Shown piece by piece: positions 1 through 11,836 of a stretch of 64,000 nucleotides of DNA. Source of the DNA: Euryodendron excelsum. Lineage: Eukaryota > Streptophyta > Magnoliopsida > Ericales > Pentaphylacaceae. The first letter of the stretch is position 1. Each line of letters starts with the position of its first letter. Made by a program: the position numbers and the translations under genes. The notes beneath the pieces were generated by a model. It searched no databases, was not told the DNA's origin, and saw only the letters and a program-made list of their open reading frames with translations. Location of the stretch: positions 9,621,501 through 9,685,500 of the forward strand of contig CM065392.1 of assembly GCA_033060915.1 (NCBI GenBank). Direction: 5' to 3'.

Positions 1-834
1 GTTCTAACATGTGAGCGGTGGCTTAGGTATATTCATATCCCCTTCTCTTTTCTTCAAACCCTACATAACCAAGCCAACCAATTCAGAACCTCCTTTCATC
101 CTCTTTAGTCTTGACCATATTAAGAGCATTATGTACTAATTTCCTTCTTATGTAGTTATTTTGCTTTGATTTTTTTTTTTTCACGGTGCCATTATGTACG
201 CTACTCCAAGCAGTTGGTCATGGCATGATAATCAACAAGACAATAAGAAACTCGAGAATCTGACATTAAAGTTTATGAAAAAATGACAGTTTCATTCTAT
301 GTTGTCTAAGAAAGAGTTAGAACACAGGTGTGGATTAAATAATAACTAGTTACCACTTAGCACATTAGACTAATGATAAATCGTACAAGAAAAACCTATT
401 ACGTCGGGTATCATTTAACACATTAGACTAATGGATTCCTCACATACTACACAATTCCCCTATTTCCTTCCTTTCTATAAGAATAGCCTATGATCATTAA
501 TTCCATCGCATTATGCTCTCTATATATGCACAAACTTTGCTTTTTCTCGTTAGTGGCACTGTTCTATGCATCAAATATTATTTCAGCTGATTATTGGAGT
601 TCACACTTCTAAAAAATCTTTAGTCGTTTTTAAATGTTGTCACTAATTGATAAATTTTCTTTTTCTCTTACTTCTTCCCCCCTTTTTTTTTTCTTTCTTT
701 CTTAATAATAATGGGATAAAACCCTATCCCTATCTTTAGTAAATGCTTTTGTTATATCTTCGTATAGTGCATGTAGAAACCAGCTAGAAAGAGCTAAATC
801 CAGATCTGTATAATTATGTAAGTAAATGTGAAGT

Positions 835-858
835 GAGAGAGAGAGAGAGAGAGAGAGA
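835..858. repeat. (GA)n microsatellite
   Basis: About 12 uninterrupted GA units, followed by short G-rich runs near 871-886. Confidence 0.9.
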
Positions 859-1170
859 GGGGTGAAGATGGTAGGAAGGGGGGGGTGAAAAGACTAGTCA
901 AATGTCAAATCTTAGCACTTCAAATCATAAGACAGTCAGTGATGTGTTGTCAATCGATGGGATTTTGTTTTGTTTTCACATGATTTGTATGTATTGAAAT
1001 TTGGTTTTAGTTTTGGTTTTGGTTGGTGCCAAAAACAACAGAATTCTCACACGCACGCTCACACGCTTCAATTATCACTACTACTCTACTACTACTATTT
1101 ACTACTACTCCACAGTACTAATATACATATATCTATATATATACTGCTACAACTACGAATAGCAAGTAGT

Positions 1171-1173
1171 CTC

Positions 1174-1205
<32 letters not shown>
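1171..1205. repeat. (CT)n microsatellite
   Basis: CT repeat of about 35 nt with one interruption near 1179. It produces open frames of Ser/Leu or Arg/Glu repeats on the two strands; these are artefacts of the repeat. Confidence 0.9.
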
Positions 1206-1777
1206 ACAAAACTACAAATATTGAAACCCCTACCAGTAATTAAAGTGCTGTACCATAGAGAGAGGACACTACCAGTTTCTGTTAACACGTGTGAAGGTCT
1301 ATGTGCCACGTGCAAGGACGGTCATGGCGTGAGTCCCCATGCGTTATGACCCCCAAAGACCCGGCCGACACGCTTTTCCATGCACCCTAAACTCTACCCT
1401 ACCCAATTGCTCCTCTACAAGCCCCACCCACACTTTTCCGATCCAGTAATTGTTTTTGTTTTTTTGTTTTTTTATTTTAAGATCAGAAAATTTAATCCTA
1501 AATTGTGCTTCTGTTTTTTTGTTTTTGTGGGGTAGTAAATCATATTTATAGTTTAGCAAGCATTAACCTCTCTCATTTTTAATTTCCTTCCATTTTATTA
1601 ATGCAATATATGAAGTTCTCATTATTAGTGTAAATTGTGACTGTACACGAAAAATAGTCGGCAAAACCTAATTTGTAAGGAAAAAAAAAAGCAATCATTA
1701 CTATCAAACATGTGACGGTCACAATATTTTTTTACTATATTTCAATTATAAAGAATATTAGAGACATCGATTTTTTT

Positions 1778-1880
1778 TTATTAAATTATTATTACGGATA
1801 GACACAAGGTGATGGAGTCTATATTATCCAATAAATATGAGATTTACTCACTTGTGTCTATCCGTAATAATAATTCAATA
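1778..1880. repeat. Short inverted repeat / hairpin, MITE-like
   Basis: The left arm (1778-1812) and right arm (1847-1880) are reverse complements over about 35 nt with one mismatch and one single-base indel, separated by a 34-nt loop. The arm core reads ATTACGGATAGACACAAG. The whole unit is about 103 bp and AT-rich at its outer ends. It is probably a deleted foldback MITE; a small-RNA hairpin is possible but nothing shows transcription. Confidence 0.7.
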
Positions 1881-3610
1881 AGCTAAACCGATGACCATAA
1901 CATTTTTCTTTAATTATTATTAGACACAAGTAAGTGTGGCACAACCTTTTCTCACCATATTTATTAATATGGACCCTAATAACTTACGTTTAATAATAAT
2001 GAAAATGTGGTAAAAAGGCGTTGAGCTCTTGTTTAGTCAAAATTACAATATTGCCACTCTAATACTTGGTTTTACCCTCTTTTTTTTTTTTTTCATTTTA
2101 AACGCTAAGCTCTAGCATAGAACATCTCATGACTCCAAAAAATGAAGGTCAAATTTCTCGTCTTTCTTTCTCCACCAATCTAATTTTTATTGTCCCACAG
2201 CAGGGAGGAAAAAAAAGAAGGAAGATAAGATAAAACTTAGGAAAGAAAAACAAAGAACATAAATTGTCTCTTAATTGACTCATAGAATTGACTCAACCAC
2301 GAGGTTAAATATTCAAGGACTTAAACTCTCCAATGACCCATGGCTAATACCAAAATAATATTGCAATACAGCTTCAAAAAATGGGAATAATATTTTTGCT
2401 ATTAATATTTCCTCTAAAGAATTAGTGTAGACCGATGTCTTCACAATTGTTTAATTTTGATTTTTCTTATAATCAATACTCAATCTATAAAAAAGTTAGT
2501 CTATTTTCCCCTTTGTTGATCAATAATTATTTTTTTACTTAATTGCCAAATCAACTCTTTAATATTATTACTGGTTTTGATTACAATTTTTTTTTTCTTT
2601 TCAATTGATTGTACGTAAAAGGATGAGGCAATGGCTTTGTGTCTTGTTACTAACCAGAAATTGGTCGTCTCAATAATCCACGGCACTAAAGTTTACAGAG
2701 CGAAATGAGAATAATCATATACACAAACACAGCCTTGCTTGATTCATTGGCAATGGTTACACATACGATGGGTGAGAAAAGAAAAAAAATATATAAAACC
2801 ATAGATACTTCATGTGGAAAATTCAAAGCCATTTGTGCGCCCTCAACCCAGTTGCGCCAAACATAAATTCTTCATTTAAATTCATTAAAGTTTTATTGCT
2901 TCTATCCCAAAAAAAAAAAAAAACATTATCGACGTTGAATTCTTTGAAACACATTATATAGTGGTGTGATTCTATTTTATAATTTCAATTTTGTAGTAAA
3001 AAAGAGCTTATCCACGTTGAATTCTTTGAAACACATTGGCTAAGTTAAAACTAACAGTATCTAATTCAAAAGAATTTTCATTTTCATGCCATAACCTTTC
3101 GGTATTGGAGGTTTCCACTTTTTAAATTTCCAAACAAATTAGGTCAGTTGAAACCATGCTTGTGTAAGTAGGTATTGCAACTAAAATAAAATATGTCAAG
3201 ATTTTAAATGATAAAAAATTTTACTAATTGAGTCGAGCTAGGTATTGACTTGTTTAAACTCCACTTGAAAAAATAACAAATTTCAAAAAAATGATGGGCC
3301 GACTTAGCTGATAAGAGGTCAAAATAGACTTATATTGAGTAACTCGAATTTTTATATGATTTTTACGTGCTTTTTAATTTATGAGGTCAAAACAGACCTA
3401 AATTTAATAAACTAATCAGCTTTAAATATGATTAAGCCCAAACACTTATCTGATGAGTCAACTTTATATAAGCTCGAGTTAATTAAATCTGAATAGCTTA
3501 ATTTGTGAGAGAAATTTTGCTTAGATCAAAGAATTAACATCACCCTAATCAACATTCATCTCATTTTTGTTTGGGAATCAATATGTGTTTTATAATTCCT
3601 CCCCCCATCA

Positions 3611-3632
3611 TCTCTCTCTCTCTCTCTCTCTC
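3611..3632. repeat. (TC)n microsatellite
   Basis: About 11 TC units, 340 bp upstream of the BOP-like start codon. More CT-rich sequence follows at 3722-3735 and 3929-3948. Confidence 0.85.
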
Positions 3633-3800
3633 CAATTTTCATTAAATTATTTATGTTTCTTTTTTAAATACCTCAGCCGCCCAGAATAGCCACCCAAATT
3701 GCTCTCCCCCTCCCCACTCCCCCCCTCTCTCTCTCACTAGAAAATATCTAACTACACAACACCGAGAGAATCTCACAAGAAATTAACAGTACATCATCAG

Positions 3801-3874
3801 ATGGTTGAAGAAGGAGAGAGATGAAGACACCAAGCTTTTCTCTATCTCCTTTCCTCTCTTTCTCCTTCTCTTAA
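3801..3874 (+). promoter_or_regulatory. Two overlapping candidate uORFs in the BOP-like 5' leader
   Basis: An ATG at 3801 opens a 7-codon frame ending in TGA at 3822-3824. A second ATG at 3821 overlaps that stop in the arrangement ATGA and runs 17 codons to TAA at 3872-3874. The main start is 99 nt beyond. If the transcript begins upstream of 3800 these would be translated first and could reduce main-ORF translation. A TATA-like AT tract at 3900-3918 leaves open that transcription starts downstream and excludes both uORFs. Confidence 0.35.
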
Positions 3875-3928
3875 CCCTCACCTCCTATTCATCCATCATC
3901 TATATATACGTATATATAAACAAAATAC

Positions 3929-3948
3929 CTCTCTCTCTCTCTCTCTCT
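3929..3948. repeat. (CT)n tract in the BOP-like leader
   Basis: Ten CT units about 25 nt upstream of the start codon, just after the AT-rich tract TATATATACGTATATATA. Pyrimidine-rich tracts next to the start are common in plant 5' UTRs. Confidence 0.8.
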
Positions 3949-3972
3949 AGAGATATATATACCTAGACAGCC

Positions 3973-4473
3973 ATGACCCTTGAAGACTCCTTAAGATCTC
4001 TCTCTTTGGACTATCTCAACCTCCTTATCAACGGCCAGGCTTTCAGTGATGTTACCTTCAGTGTGGAGGGTCGTCTTGTTCATGCCCATAGGTGCATCCT
4101 AGCAGCTAGGAGCCTCTTCTTCAGGAAGTTCTTTTGTGGGCCGGACACGCCGGCCGGTTTGGACCCGTCCGGCTCGAGGATGGGTTCGGCGGGAGGGTTG
4201 GCTTCGTCGCCCAGGGGTTCGAATCCACAGGTGATACCGGTGAATTCTGTGGGCTATGAGGTTTTCTTGCTGATGCTGCAATTCTTGTACAGTGGGCAAG
4301 TCTCAATTGTGCCTCAGAAGCATGAGCCGAGGCCTAATTGTGGTGAAAGAGGCTGTTGGCACACACATTGCACCTCAGCCGTTGATCTTGCTCTTGACAC
4401 CCTCGCTGCCGCTAGATCCTTTGGTGTTGAACAGCTCGCATTGCTCACTCAGGTTTCCTTGTTTTCTTCATGA

Positions 4474-4533
<60 letters not shown>

Positions 4534-6246
4534 GATTGGTGTGTGTCGTAGTCATATGTTTTGTGGGTTTTGGTTATGTGGACAATTACTGGGTTTTGGT
4601 TTTTGGGAAGTGGGATTAGATTTTTTCAGGTGGGTTTTTATTGGTTTTCAATTTTTTTTCGAATTTACTGTTTTGTGCAGTGGGTACATAGATTTTGGCA
4701 ATAAATTTTTATATTAATTTCTCCATTTGAAGTTGTTGGGTTTGATCTCTCAGACATCTACTAGTATATTTTTTATTTTCTGTAACTAGGTTTCTTCTTT
4801 CTTTAGCTGCGTTTGCTCGAATTCAGTTCTTCCCATGTTGAGCTTCTACAGCTGATAAAAAGCAGATTATTTCTTCTTCTTTTCTATTTCCTGGGTAGAA
4901 TGTTGTTGTGAGATATGTCATGAGAAGGTTTATCTTTGATTTCATGTACCATTTCTGGTGTTTGCTTGAATTGGGTTTCTCTATCTTTATGTTCCACACC
5001 CTAAGAGTTTCTAAATTTAGATCTTGATCTCAAGTCTTGTCTTCCACAGTGATCACACCAAATCTTTCCCAAACAATCCACTTTCCTCATTTGGCTTCAG
5101 ATTGGAAGGGCAAACAAACCATACCAAAAGGACTAAATAATCTCAATTTTGTACAAACAAACCATCACTCAACAATGCAACAATCTGCTGAATATATATC
5201 TCTTGATCCTATTCACTTATATCTTCGTTTGCATTTTTTTTCATGGGTTGCAGAAGCAATTGGCAAGCATGGTAGAAAAGGCCTCAATTGAGGATGTAAT
5301 GAAAGTCTTGATAGCTTCAAGAAAGCAAGAAATGCACCAACTCTGGACTACTTGTTCCCATTTGGTGGCCAAATCTGGTCTCCCACCAGAAATCCTAGCC
5401 AAGCACCTCCCCATCGATGTGGTGGCCAAGATCGAAGAACTCCGCCTCAAATCATCCCTTGCTCGTCGATCCCTCATGCCCCACCACCACCACCACCACC
5501 ACGATCTCAGCGCTGCCGCCGATCTCGAAGACCAGAAAATTCGACGAATGAGAAGAGCGCTTGACTCGTCCGATGTGGAACTTGTCAAGCTTATGGTCAT
5601 GGGTGAAGGGCTTAACCTCGACGAAGCATTAGCCCTACATTATGCTGTTGAGAATTGTAGCCGTGAAGTGGTGAAAGCCTTACTTGAGCTTGGTGCAGCC
5701 GACGTAAACTACCCGGCAGGACCGGCCGGCAAGACCCCGCTTCACATTGCGGCGGAAATGGTGTCGCCGGACATGGTGGCGGTGCTCCTTGACCACCATG
5801 CCGACCCGAATGTCAGGACGGTCGACGGGATCACTCCTCTCGACGTGCTTCGAACCCTAACTTCCGATTTCCTCTTCAAAGGGGCCGTGCCGGGGCTAGC
5901 CCATATCGAACCGAACAAGCTTAGGCTCTGTCTGGAGCTAGTTCAATCGGCGGCTTTGGTCATTTCTCGAGAGGAAGGTAGTGGGAATGCTCCTTCGACG
6001 CCTATTTACCCACCGATGAGCGGTGATCATAACAGTGGAAATAGCAGTGGCAACATGGGTAATCTTAATCTGGATTCAAGGTTGGTTTATCTCAATCTTG
6101 GTGCTCAAATGGGATGTAAGATGGATGAAGGAGAAGATAGTAGCCAGAATAACCAGAGGGAAGCCATGAATCGACATGGCTCGCAAGGTGGTGTTGATCC
6201 CTCAATGTACCATCACCACCACCACCACCACTCTCATGAGTATTAG
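3973..6246 (+). CDS. BOP: BLADE-ON-PETIOLE / NOOT-like BTB-ankyrin transcriptional co-regulator (2 exons)
   Basis: Exons 3973-4452 and 5254-6246 join at CAG^GT...CAG^AAG in phase 0 to give 490 aa, the usual BOP length. A BTB/POZ domain (about residues 18-155, starting at INGQAFSDVTFSVEG) is followed by a C2HC zinc site with Cys123, Cys128, His130 and Cys133, the NPR1-family spacing. Next come an NPR1-type helical region (about 161-230), a basic KIRRMRR stretch (255-261) and ankyrin repeats (about 262-365). The BOP-clade signature RLVYLNLG lies at 436-443. NPR1's long C-terminal extension is absent, which separates this clade from NPR1-4. Family knowledge: BOP proteins act in nucleus and cytoplasm with TGA bZIP factors and CUL3, controlling leaf base, organ boundary, abscission, and nodule identity in legumes. 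Oddities are a His7 tract (237-243) and a second His7 near the C terminus (480-486). The start is the first in-frame ATG and fits the family N terminus. Confidence 0.96.
4453..5253 (+). other. Single intron of the BOP-like gene
   Basis: The 801-nt intron has GT at 4453 and AG at 5252-5253 and lies at the position expected between the BTB/zinc exon and the ankyrin exon. It begins with a 52-nt CT repeat 28 nt after the donor. Confidence 0.9.
4481..4532. repeat. (CT)26 microsatellite in the BOP-like intron
   Basis: Perfect dinucleotide run of 26 units close to the 5' splice site. It is likely length-polymorphic and useful as a marker. Confidence 0.95.
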
Positions 6247-6249
6247 CTC

Positions 6250-6395
6250 AACTCTCTCTCTCTCTCTCTCGCTCTCTCTCTCCACGAAGATGGAAAGCCA
6301 AGTGAAAATTATTTCAAACTCTTGGAGATTATTATTACATATCTTTCTTTAGCTTTTGTTTTCTGTTTTTCGTCTCTCTCTCTCTCTCTCTCTCT
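6250..6395. repeat. CT-rich microsatellites in the BOP-like 3' UTR
   Basis: CT runs at about 6251-6282 and 6375-6395 lie within 150 nt after the stop codon, so they are probably in the 3' UTR. Confidence 0.8.
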
Positions 6396-6399
6396 GTGT

Positions 6400-9300
6400 T
6401 CTCTGTGGAGGGTGTTTCTGATTTTTGTAGGGGCTTCCAATGATCATCATAAATCAGTGCAAATGGGCGTTCGGAGATGGGATTTTTTCTCATGGGAGGA
6501 GACAAGGAGAATCTAAGTTTTGCACTGGGGTGATGGAGTGGACACAGGTCAATCTTTTCAACCCCTCCCGGCCTGTCAAACTCCTTTTGTATTTATTGCT
6601 ATATCTAATGCCATGGTCTATTTATTGTGACCTCTTATTTTCTTGTCCCCCCACCCACCTTTCATTGAGATATATAAAATTAGAATTTAGAATATAAAAA
6701 AAATACAAATACGTATACACATTGTATATACATTACATGCATGTACATGAACACATTCAAGGAGGCATGTCTTGGTTTTTTTTTAATGCTGGTAGGGTTA
6801 GAGGCTTTGTTTGGACATGGGTGTTTTTCTAATGAGGGAAATGAGCTGTCCCTCTTCTTTTTTCTTTTCTTTGTTATTCCTTTTCTTGCTTTCATGGGCA
6901 TTCGGAGAAACTTGATTGGCTTTAGCTGGGTCTAATTACTTTAAAACACCATCATTTGGCAATGGACAAAATTGATTGGTTGTCTTGCATGACTGCAACA
7001 TTGATTGTGACCTCACGATAGCTTAATATATTGTTATTAGCTAATTCTGGATTTCCTCCATGTAATCAATCCTCTTTCTTGGTCCCCTCCTCCCTCTCAC
7101 CTTTTTGGGGCTCCATAGACTTGTGGAAACCCTAGGTTTGTCTCCTTCAGTCTAAACTTCTGGTTTTGTTGGTCTATTTATTCTTGAGTACCTGTGGTTT
7201 TGCTGCACTTTAAATGGATTACTTCTGGTCTCTCCCTTCTAATATTTTCGTTACAAAAATTTCTTGCATTCTTCAGTTATCAAGAGGCAATTATGAAATA
7301 AAGTACATGCATTTTATTCCATAGAGTAAGTCTTCAAACCCTTCCCTTGAGAGCCATTTTAATCATATTTCAATCTTCTTTTGTCTCCTATTTCAATCTT
7401 TGTTGTATTGTTTCCTGCAGAGGACACATAGAAGGAATAAGTTTTGAAATTTTATATGGAACTCTTAAGTTAATTAGTTTTCTTGGTTAATATCTTCTAG
7501 TTTATCATAGTCTACTAACCAAACTACCAGTTGCTAGTTCCTTGAGCTGTGATTTAGTAGCTAAGAAACAAAGAGAACGGTGGTATTTATTACTTCATGA
7601 CTTTCTTCTTTTCACAAAAAGAAATTCAAATTGAGAGTAGTGAATCGTTTAGGTTACATATTTGCATGAAGTCATAGTAGGTCTAAAACATTATGCTAAT
7701 TTAGTATTAAAGGCGTGAAAATTATATCATGGTCATTTGATTAGGAACTTCACATTTGGCTAATTCATCATCCTTTCTTTTATACAGTAGATAGTGATAA
7801 AGGTTAATAACTGACTTCAAATTCTTGGCATGACTCTTTTTACCCTTAAGAAAAGTGAAAGCAACATTATGAGTGATGTGGCCTGAACATACCCTATCTT
7901 TTACTGTGGCTCTAACTTGTCTTGTGTACGTGGCAGCACTATCACGTTTAAAAAACTATACTGTTAATCCACTTCTGCTCCCCCTAGACTCATGGCACCA
8001 TACATGGGATGACTTTTATCGACAAAAGATATTCAAATGAGAAATAAAAACATATATAGATTGAAAAATGGTGTACTGTCACATACAAAGGCCAGCTCCC
8101 AAGTTGAGAAATCCCTATCCTTCTACAATTATTTGAGAAGCTTTTATGGCAAGCAATTAGAAACTAGAGGCCAATCAAATCAAGCCTCATATATAATGAA
8201 GAATATACTATAATGCTAATCAACATCTTATCGCAATTCCTAATCTTCCAGAAATTGCTTCAACCTTTCAACCATGGTAATAATAACGCTGAGGCAGTTT
8301 ATTTGGTGTGACACGCTTTGTTGATTATTATTCATATGCCTTGAGAGTAAGCTATAATCTTAAAAGAAACATGTAAGGATTTTGCAAAAGGCAATGTCCT
8401 TTCTAAATAATTAAACTGTTGACTTATTGATCATTGTATTATTGCTTCATTTGATTCTCAGGATGAGGAAGAAAAATAAAGAATTAAACCTGGAATCAAG
8501 CAATAACATGGGGTTTCTTAGACTGTGGCCGCTGAACAATCAAATAGTATTGTTATAGAAAAATTATATATTATGCAATAAACCGATGGATTGTGGTCAT
8601 GATACCATCTCATTGTGCTTTCTTTGTGTTCTATACTGATAAAATGCTTATATGTAACCGTCAGACTGGAAATATTAAGTGACATATTTACTCATGAACC
8701 ATCTATAAACTTTGGCTAAAAAACTTCGGCTTTGGTCGTATGTTTATAAAGGCCACTGTGATGTTAGCAATATTTAACTTCCTAAATTATACCTGTTGCA
8801 CTGAACAACTGAGGAACTTAATGAACATGAAGAAAGTTAAATTTCATGATAATTGCAAATAGTGACACATTCATTAGTCAGTGCTATTTTTGTTTCTGAA
8901 AATTCATCAGTCTTCTACACAACATATCCTTAAGATGGCTAGCTGACATCTTGTTTCCCAGAACCAGAAGTGTTAAATCACATATACATAAGCTTTCTTC
9001 TAGGAGATGAGCTTCAGAAAAGTGTGATACACAAGAGTTAAGTTTCCACCTTACACGCAAATTGTGTTGCTCACTTTGTGGTTCAGTTCTATGAAATTTC
9101 ACAATATCATTGTAGATAGATTTAACACACACACACACACATACGTATATATGTATATATATCACCTTGAAATCATATCTGAAGCTTCAATCCTTTGATA
9201 GAACAATAAATTTGTGGGTCGGTTATAGAACATCATAGAGGGCTTTTTGAAAATAGTTGTTCTAAAGAACACATCTTAGCCCGTTTTGCTGTTGAAGATT

Positions 9301-10223
9301 ATCCAAACATTCAGTCTCTTCTGGTCATTTTTCTTGATTTATTTATTTATTTGTTTCCGGAGGTTCAAGTTGCAGATGTAGCTAGTTTACTTTCCTTAGT
9401 TTCTAGGATGTGTATTTTCCACAGAAAAGAGAAGAAGGAAAGCTGTCGAGGATTCTATATATATATATATATATATATTTCACCTAATTAAGGTTTTGCC
9501 AAGGATAGAGACATTTGAGGGCTTCTTTCTTCCGTCCAAAATCAACTCTTTCATGTAGTTTTGACAGTTGATGCTCCTTTCTGGTTGCTGAGAGATTTAT
9601 AAGTGAAGAAAATTGGAATTTTCCTTATGATGTTTTTCAAATTGTTGCTTCAACACTATATTTCCTTTTGTTATCTTATTTGTTTTTATCATTTTTTTTT
9701 CTTTGGTTTGTGGTTTTTTTTTTTTCTGTTGAGGGAGGGGGGTTGTTGTGGTTCTCCATTGCCTTTGTCTTTCTTTCACCATTTTCTTGGCAGCTAATTG
9801 TTGCATGAGTAAATGCTATAAAAATGGAAAAGATACAGAACTATAAACGTACATGATGATGTGGCTTGAATGGGGCTTTTATTTTAAGAGCGAAAAAAAA
9901 AAAAGAAGAAAATCTATCAATTGGCCCTTAATTTATGAAGTGCTATCGATACCGTTCTAGATGGATTTTTATTATAACTTTTGTGTAATATTAGAATTCT
10001 CCTTGTTACAGAAGTGAACTCAATAGTGCATAATAAGAATTCATAGTCAAGCTGCTTCATTAAATAGAACATGGTGCTCTTGTATACCTAAAATATTAGC
10101 TATACTTTTTTGAAAACCATATACAATCATGCTGCATGTTACTAAAACAAGAATGCTAATAGAAAAGAAAGAAGGGAGGGAAAGAAAACAAGAAGAAAAG
10201 CTTCTTATAGAGATCAATATAGT
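6400..10223. other. Gene-free interval downstream of the BOP-like gene
   Basis: No supportable gene. Open frames are short, AT-biased and resemble nothing recognised. Minor features are a CA/TA repeat at 9125-9160 and (AT)n at 9457-9478. The first few hundred bases must include the poly(A) site of the BOP-like transcript, which I cannot place. Confidence 0.5.
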
Positions 10224-11074
10224 TAGAGGTGTAAAGTGGGTTGTGTCGGCACGGCACGGCATGCCATGTGGTATGCCAAGTGTGTTTTATGCCGTGCTCG
10301 TGCCGGTCCATTTAACAGTCGTGTTGTGCTTGTTCTGACCAATGAAAAAAAATACTAGGCCCGACACGTTTGTGCTTGTGCTTGGGCCATGCCTGTGCTT
10401 GTATCGTGCCTGTCTTTATGTTAAAATTTTTATTTTTACCAATATTGAACTCATATACATTTAAAACTTCAACAAAACAAATGAATAAAATTTTATTTAT
10501 GATGGAATTCATTTATAAATATTAAATAGAATGAATATGTATAAAAAATAAATTACAATGTGTACAAAATTGTGTAGCAAATAGAATTTGAAATACATTG
10601 TAGTTCAATAATGGAATACATATACAAAATAAGTAAAACATATTTTTCATTCTTCATTTGATTAAGCTATATCTGAGGTTTGAAAATCTTCAATTATGTC
10701 GTTTTTCAAATTTTGGCCTCTAAAACTTGCATCATCACAATCCTTCAAGCACACAATGCATTCCAAGATTTTTGGAGTTAGTTTGCTTTTCCTCTTGTCC
10801 AATTGCTTATTACTTGCACTAAAACTAGAAGCCGATGCTACTGTAGACATCAGAACTTTTAGGAATACTTTTGAAAAAATTAGTCATTAGTCGTGCTCAT
10901 GCTGTGCCCGTGTCGTGCTCGTGCTCGTGCTCGTGCCTTAACCGTGCTCATGCCTGTGCCTCTGGTGGGCTGTGCCGTGATTGGCACGCGACGTGGCGTG
11001 CCATGCGGTGCCGATGACATGGTGTGCCATGCCTCGTGCTATGTTGAGCCGGCCTGGCCCACATTACACCTCTA
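10224..11074 (-). mobile_element. Non-autonomous hAT-superfamily element with a transposase C-terminal remnant
   Basis: The ends are inverted repeats beginning TAGAGGTGTAA.GTGGG. Flanking 8-bp sequences are AATATAGT (10216-10223) and AGTATAGT (11075-11082), 7 of 8 identical, the TSD length of hAT. Subterminal regions are rich in short GC motifs (GCACGG, CGTGCC, GTGCTC), usual for hAT transposase binding. The 851-bp body is AT-rich and carries one recognisable coding fragment on the minus strand at 10662-10850. Most of the transposase is deleted, so the element would need a transposase supplied in trans. Confidence 0.85.
10662..10850 (-). pseudogene. hAT transposase C-terminal (dimerisation domain) fragment
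   Basis: The 62-codon frame reads MSTVASASSFSASNK then KLTPKILECIVCLKD. This matches the conserved C-terminal block of plant hAT transposases, normally (P)VSTVASESAFS followed by a LTP..VEALIC motif. The catalytic core and BED zinc finger are missing, so this is a remnant. It sits inside the TIR-bounded hAT element, which supports the assignment. Confidence 0.8.
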
Positions 11075-11601
11075 AGTATAGTCTAATTGTGAGTTTCAAT
11101 TTGAGTGTGTAAAGATTGATCGATCTGTGCAACTAAATCTCCCTTGTGTTACACTTTTGCAGTGGACAAGCATAAAGTAAATCAAGAATAGACGATTAGT
11201 GACAAATTTTACAATTGGACAGAGGGAGAAACAGTCAAACAAGCTAAAAAGGGGTGAAAACAGAAACAATGAAAATCTAGTAATTAATCGACCCAACAAG
11301 AGTCAATCAAAATACATGAACTATCAACTATAGTGTTTATCGAACATTAATTTCATGAACAGTCACTGAATTATATTTCAACTTGCATCAGTTAAATTCA
11401 ACTTGAGAATCCGAGAGTTGAGTTTTTTGAAGCATTAATTACTGTGATGGAGATTAGCGTCTAGCTAAGTTATTGAAGTGTTTTCATTACGCAAACTAGT
11501 TTATTTCTTCGAAAGTGGCCTATAAACCACTATGGCACTAATGCCAGAGCTGATTTTTATGCTTCCGCGACAGTTTTCTATCTCGTATATGTATACCTAA
11601 T

Positions 11602-11836
11602 AGCTTGTTTGGAACTTGGGGGAGGAGAGGGAAGGGAAGGGAAGGGTAGGTAAAGGAAGGAAAGAGAAGGGAAAATTAGGAGAAAACACACACTCTTTCT
11701 TTCTCTTCTTTCCTTTTATTTTTCCTTTATTTTATTTACAAAACCAAACAGGAAAAAAAAAATAATGTTTCTTCCTTTTCTCTTTCCCTTTATTTTCCTT
11801 CTCTTCCTTTTCCTCCCTCAAGTTCCAAACAAACTG
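11602..11836. mobile_element. Purine/pyrimidine-rich foldback MITE
   Basis: The left end GTTTGGAACTTGGGGGAGG is matched by the inverted right end CCTCCCTCAAGTTCCAAAC, and similarity continues three to five bases outward. The left half is almost all purine (GGGAAGG-type) and the right half pyrimidine, so the roughly 235-bp unit can fold on itself. No coding capacity. The superfamily is unresolved because no clear TSD is visible. Confidence 0.65.

Larger units (their letters stand above)
1..3800. other. Intergenic region upstream of the BOP-like gene
   Basis: No credible coding exon is visible on either strand; the open frames here are short and low-complexity. The stretch is AT-rich with poly(A)/poly(T) tracts, CT/GA microsatellites (835-858, 1171-1205, 3611-3632) and a strong hairpin at 1778-1880. 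It should hold the promoter of the gene starting at 3973, but no individual cis element can be assigned with confidence. Confidence 0.6.

Noticed and set aside
970..1559. Several 60-84 aa frames
   Set aside because: Driven by CT/GA repeats and overlapping each other on both strands; no protein features.
4099..4306. Minus-strand frames opposite BOP-like exon 1
   Set aside because: Shadows of the GC-richer coding exon.
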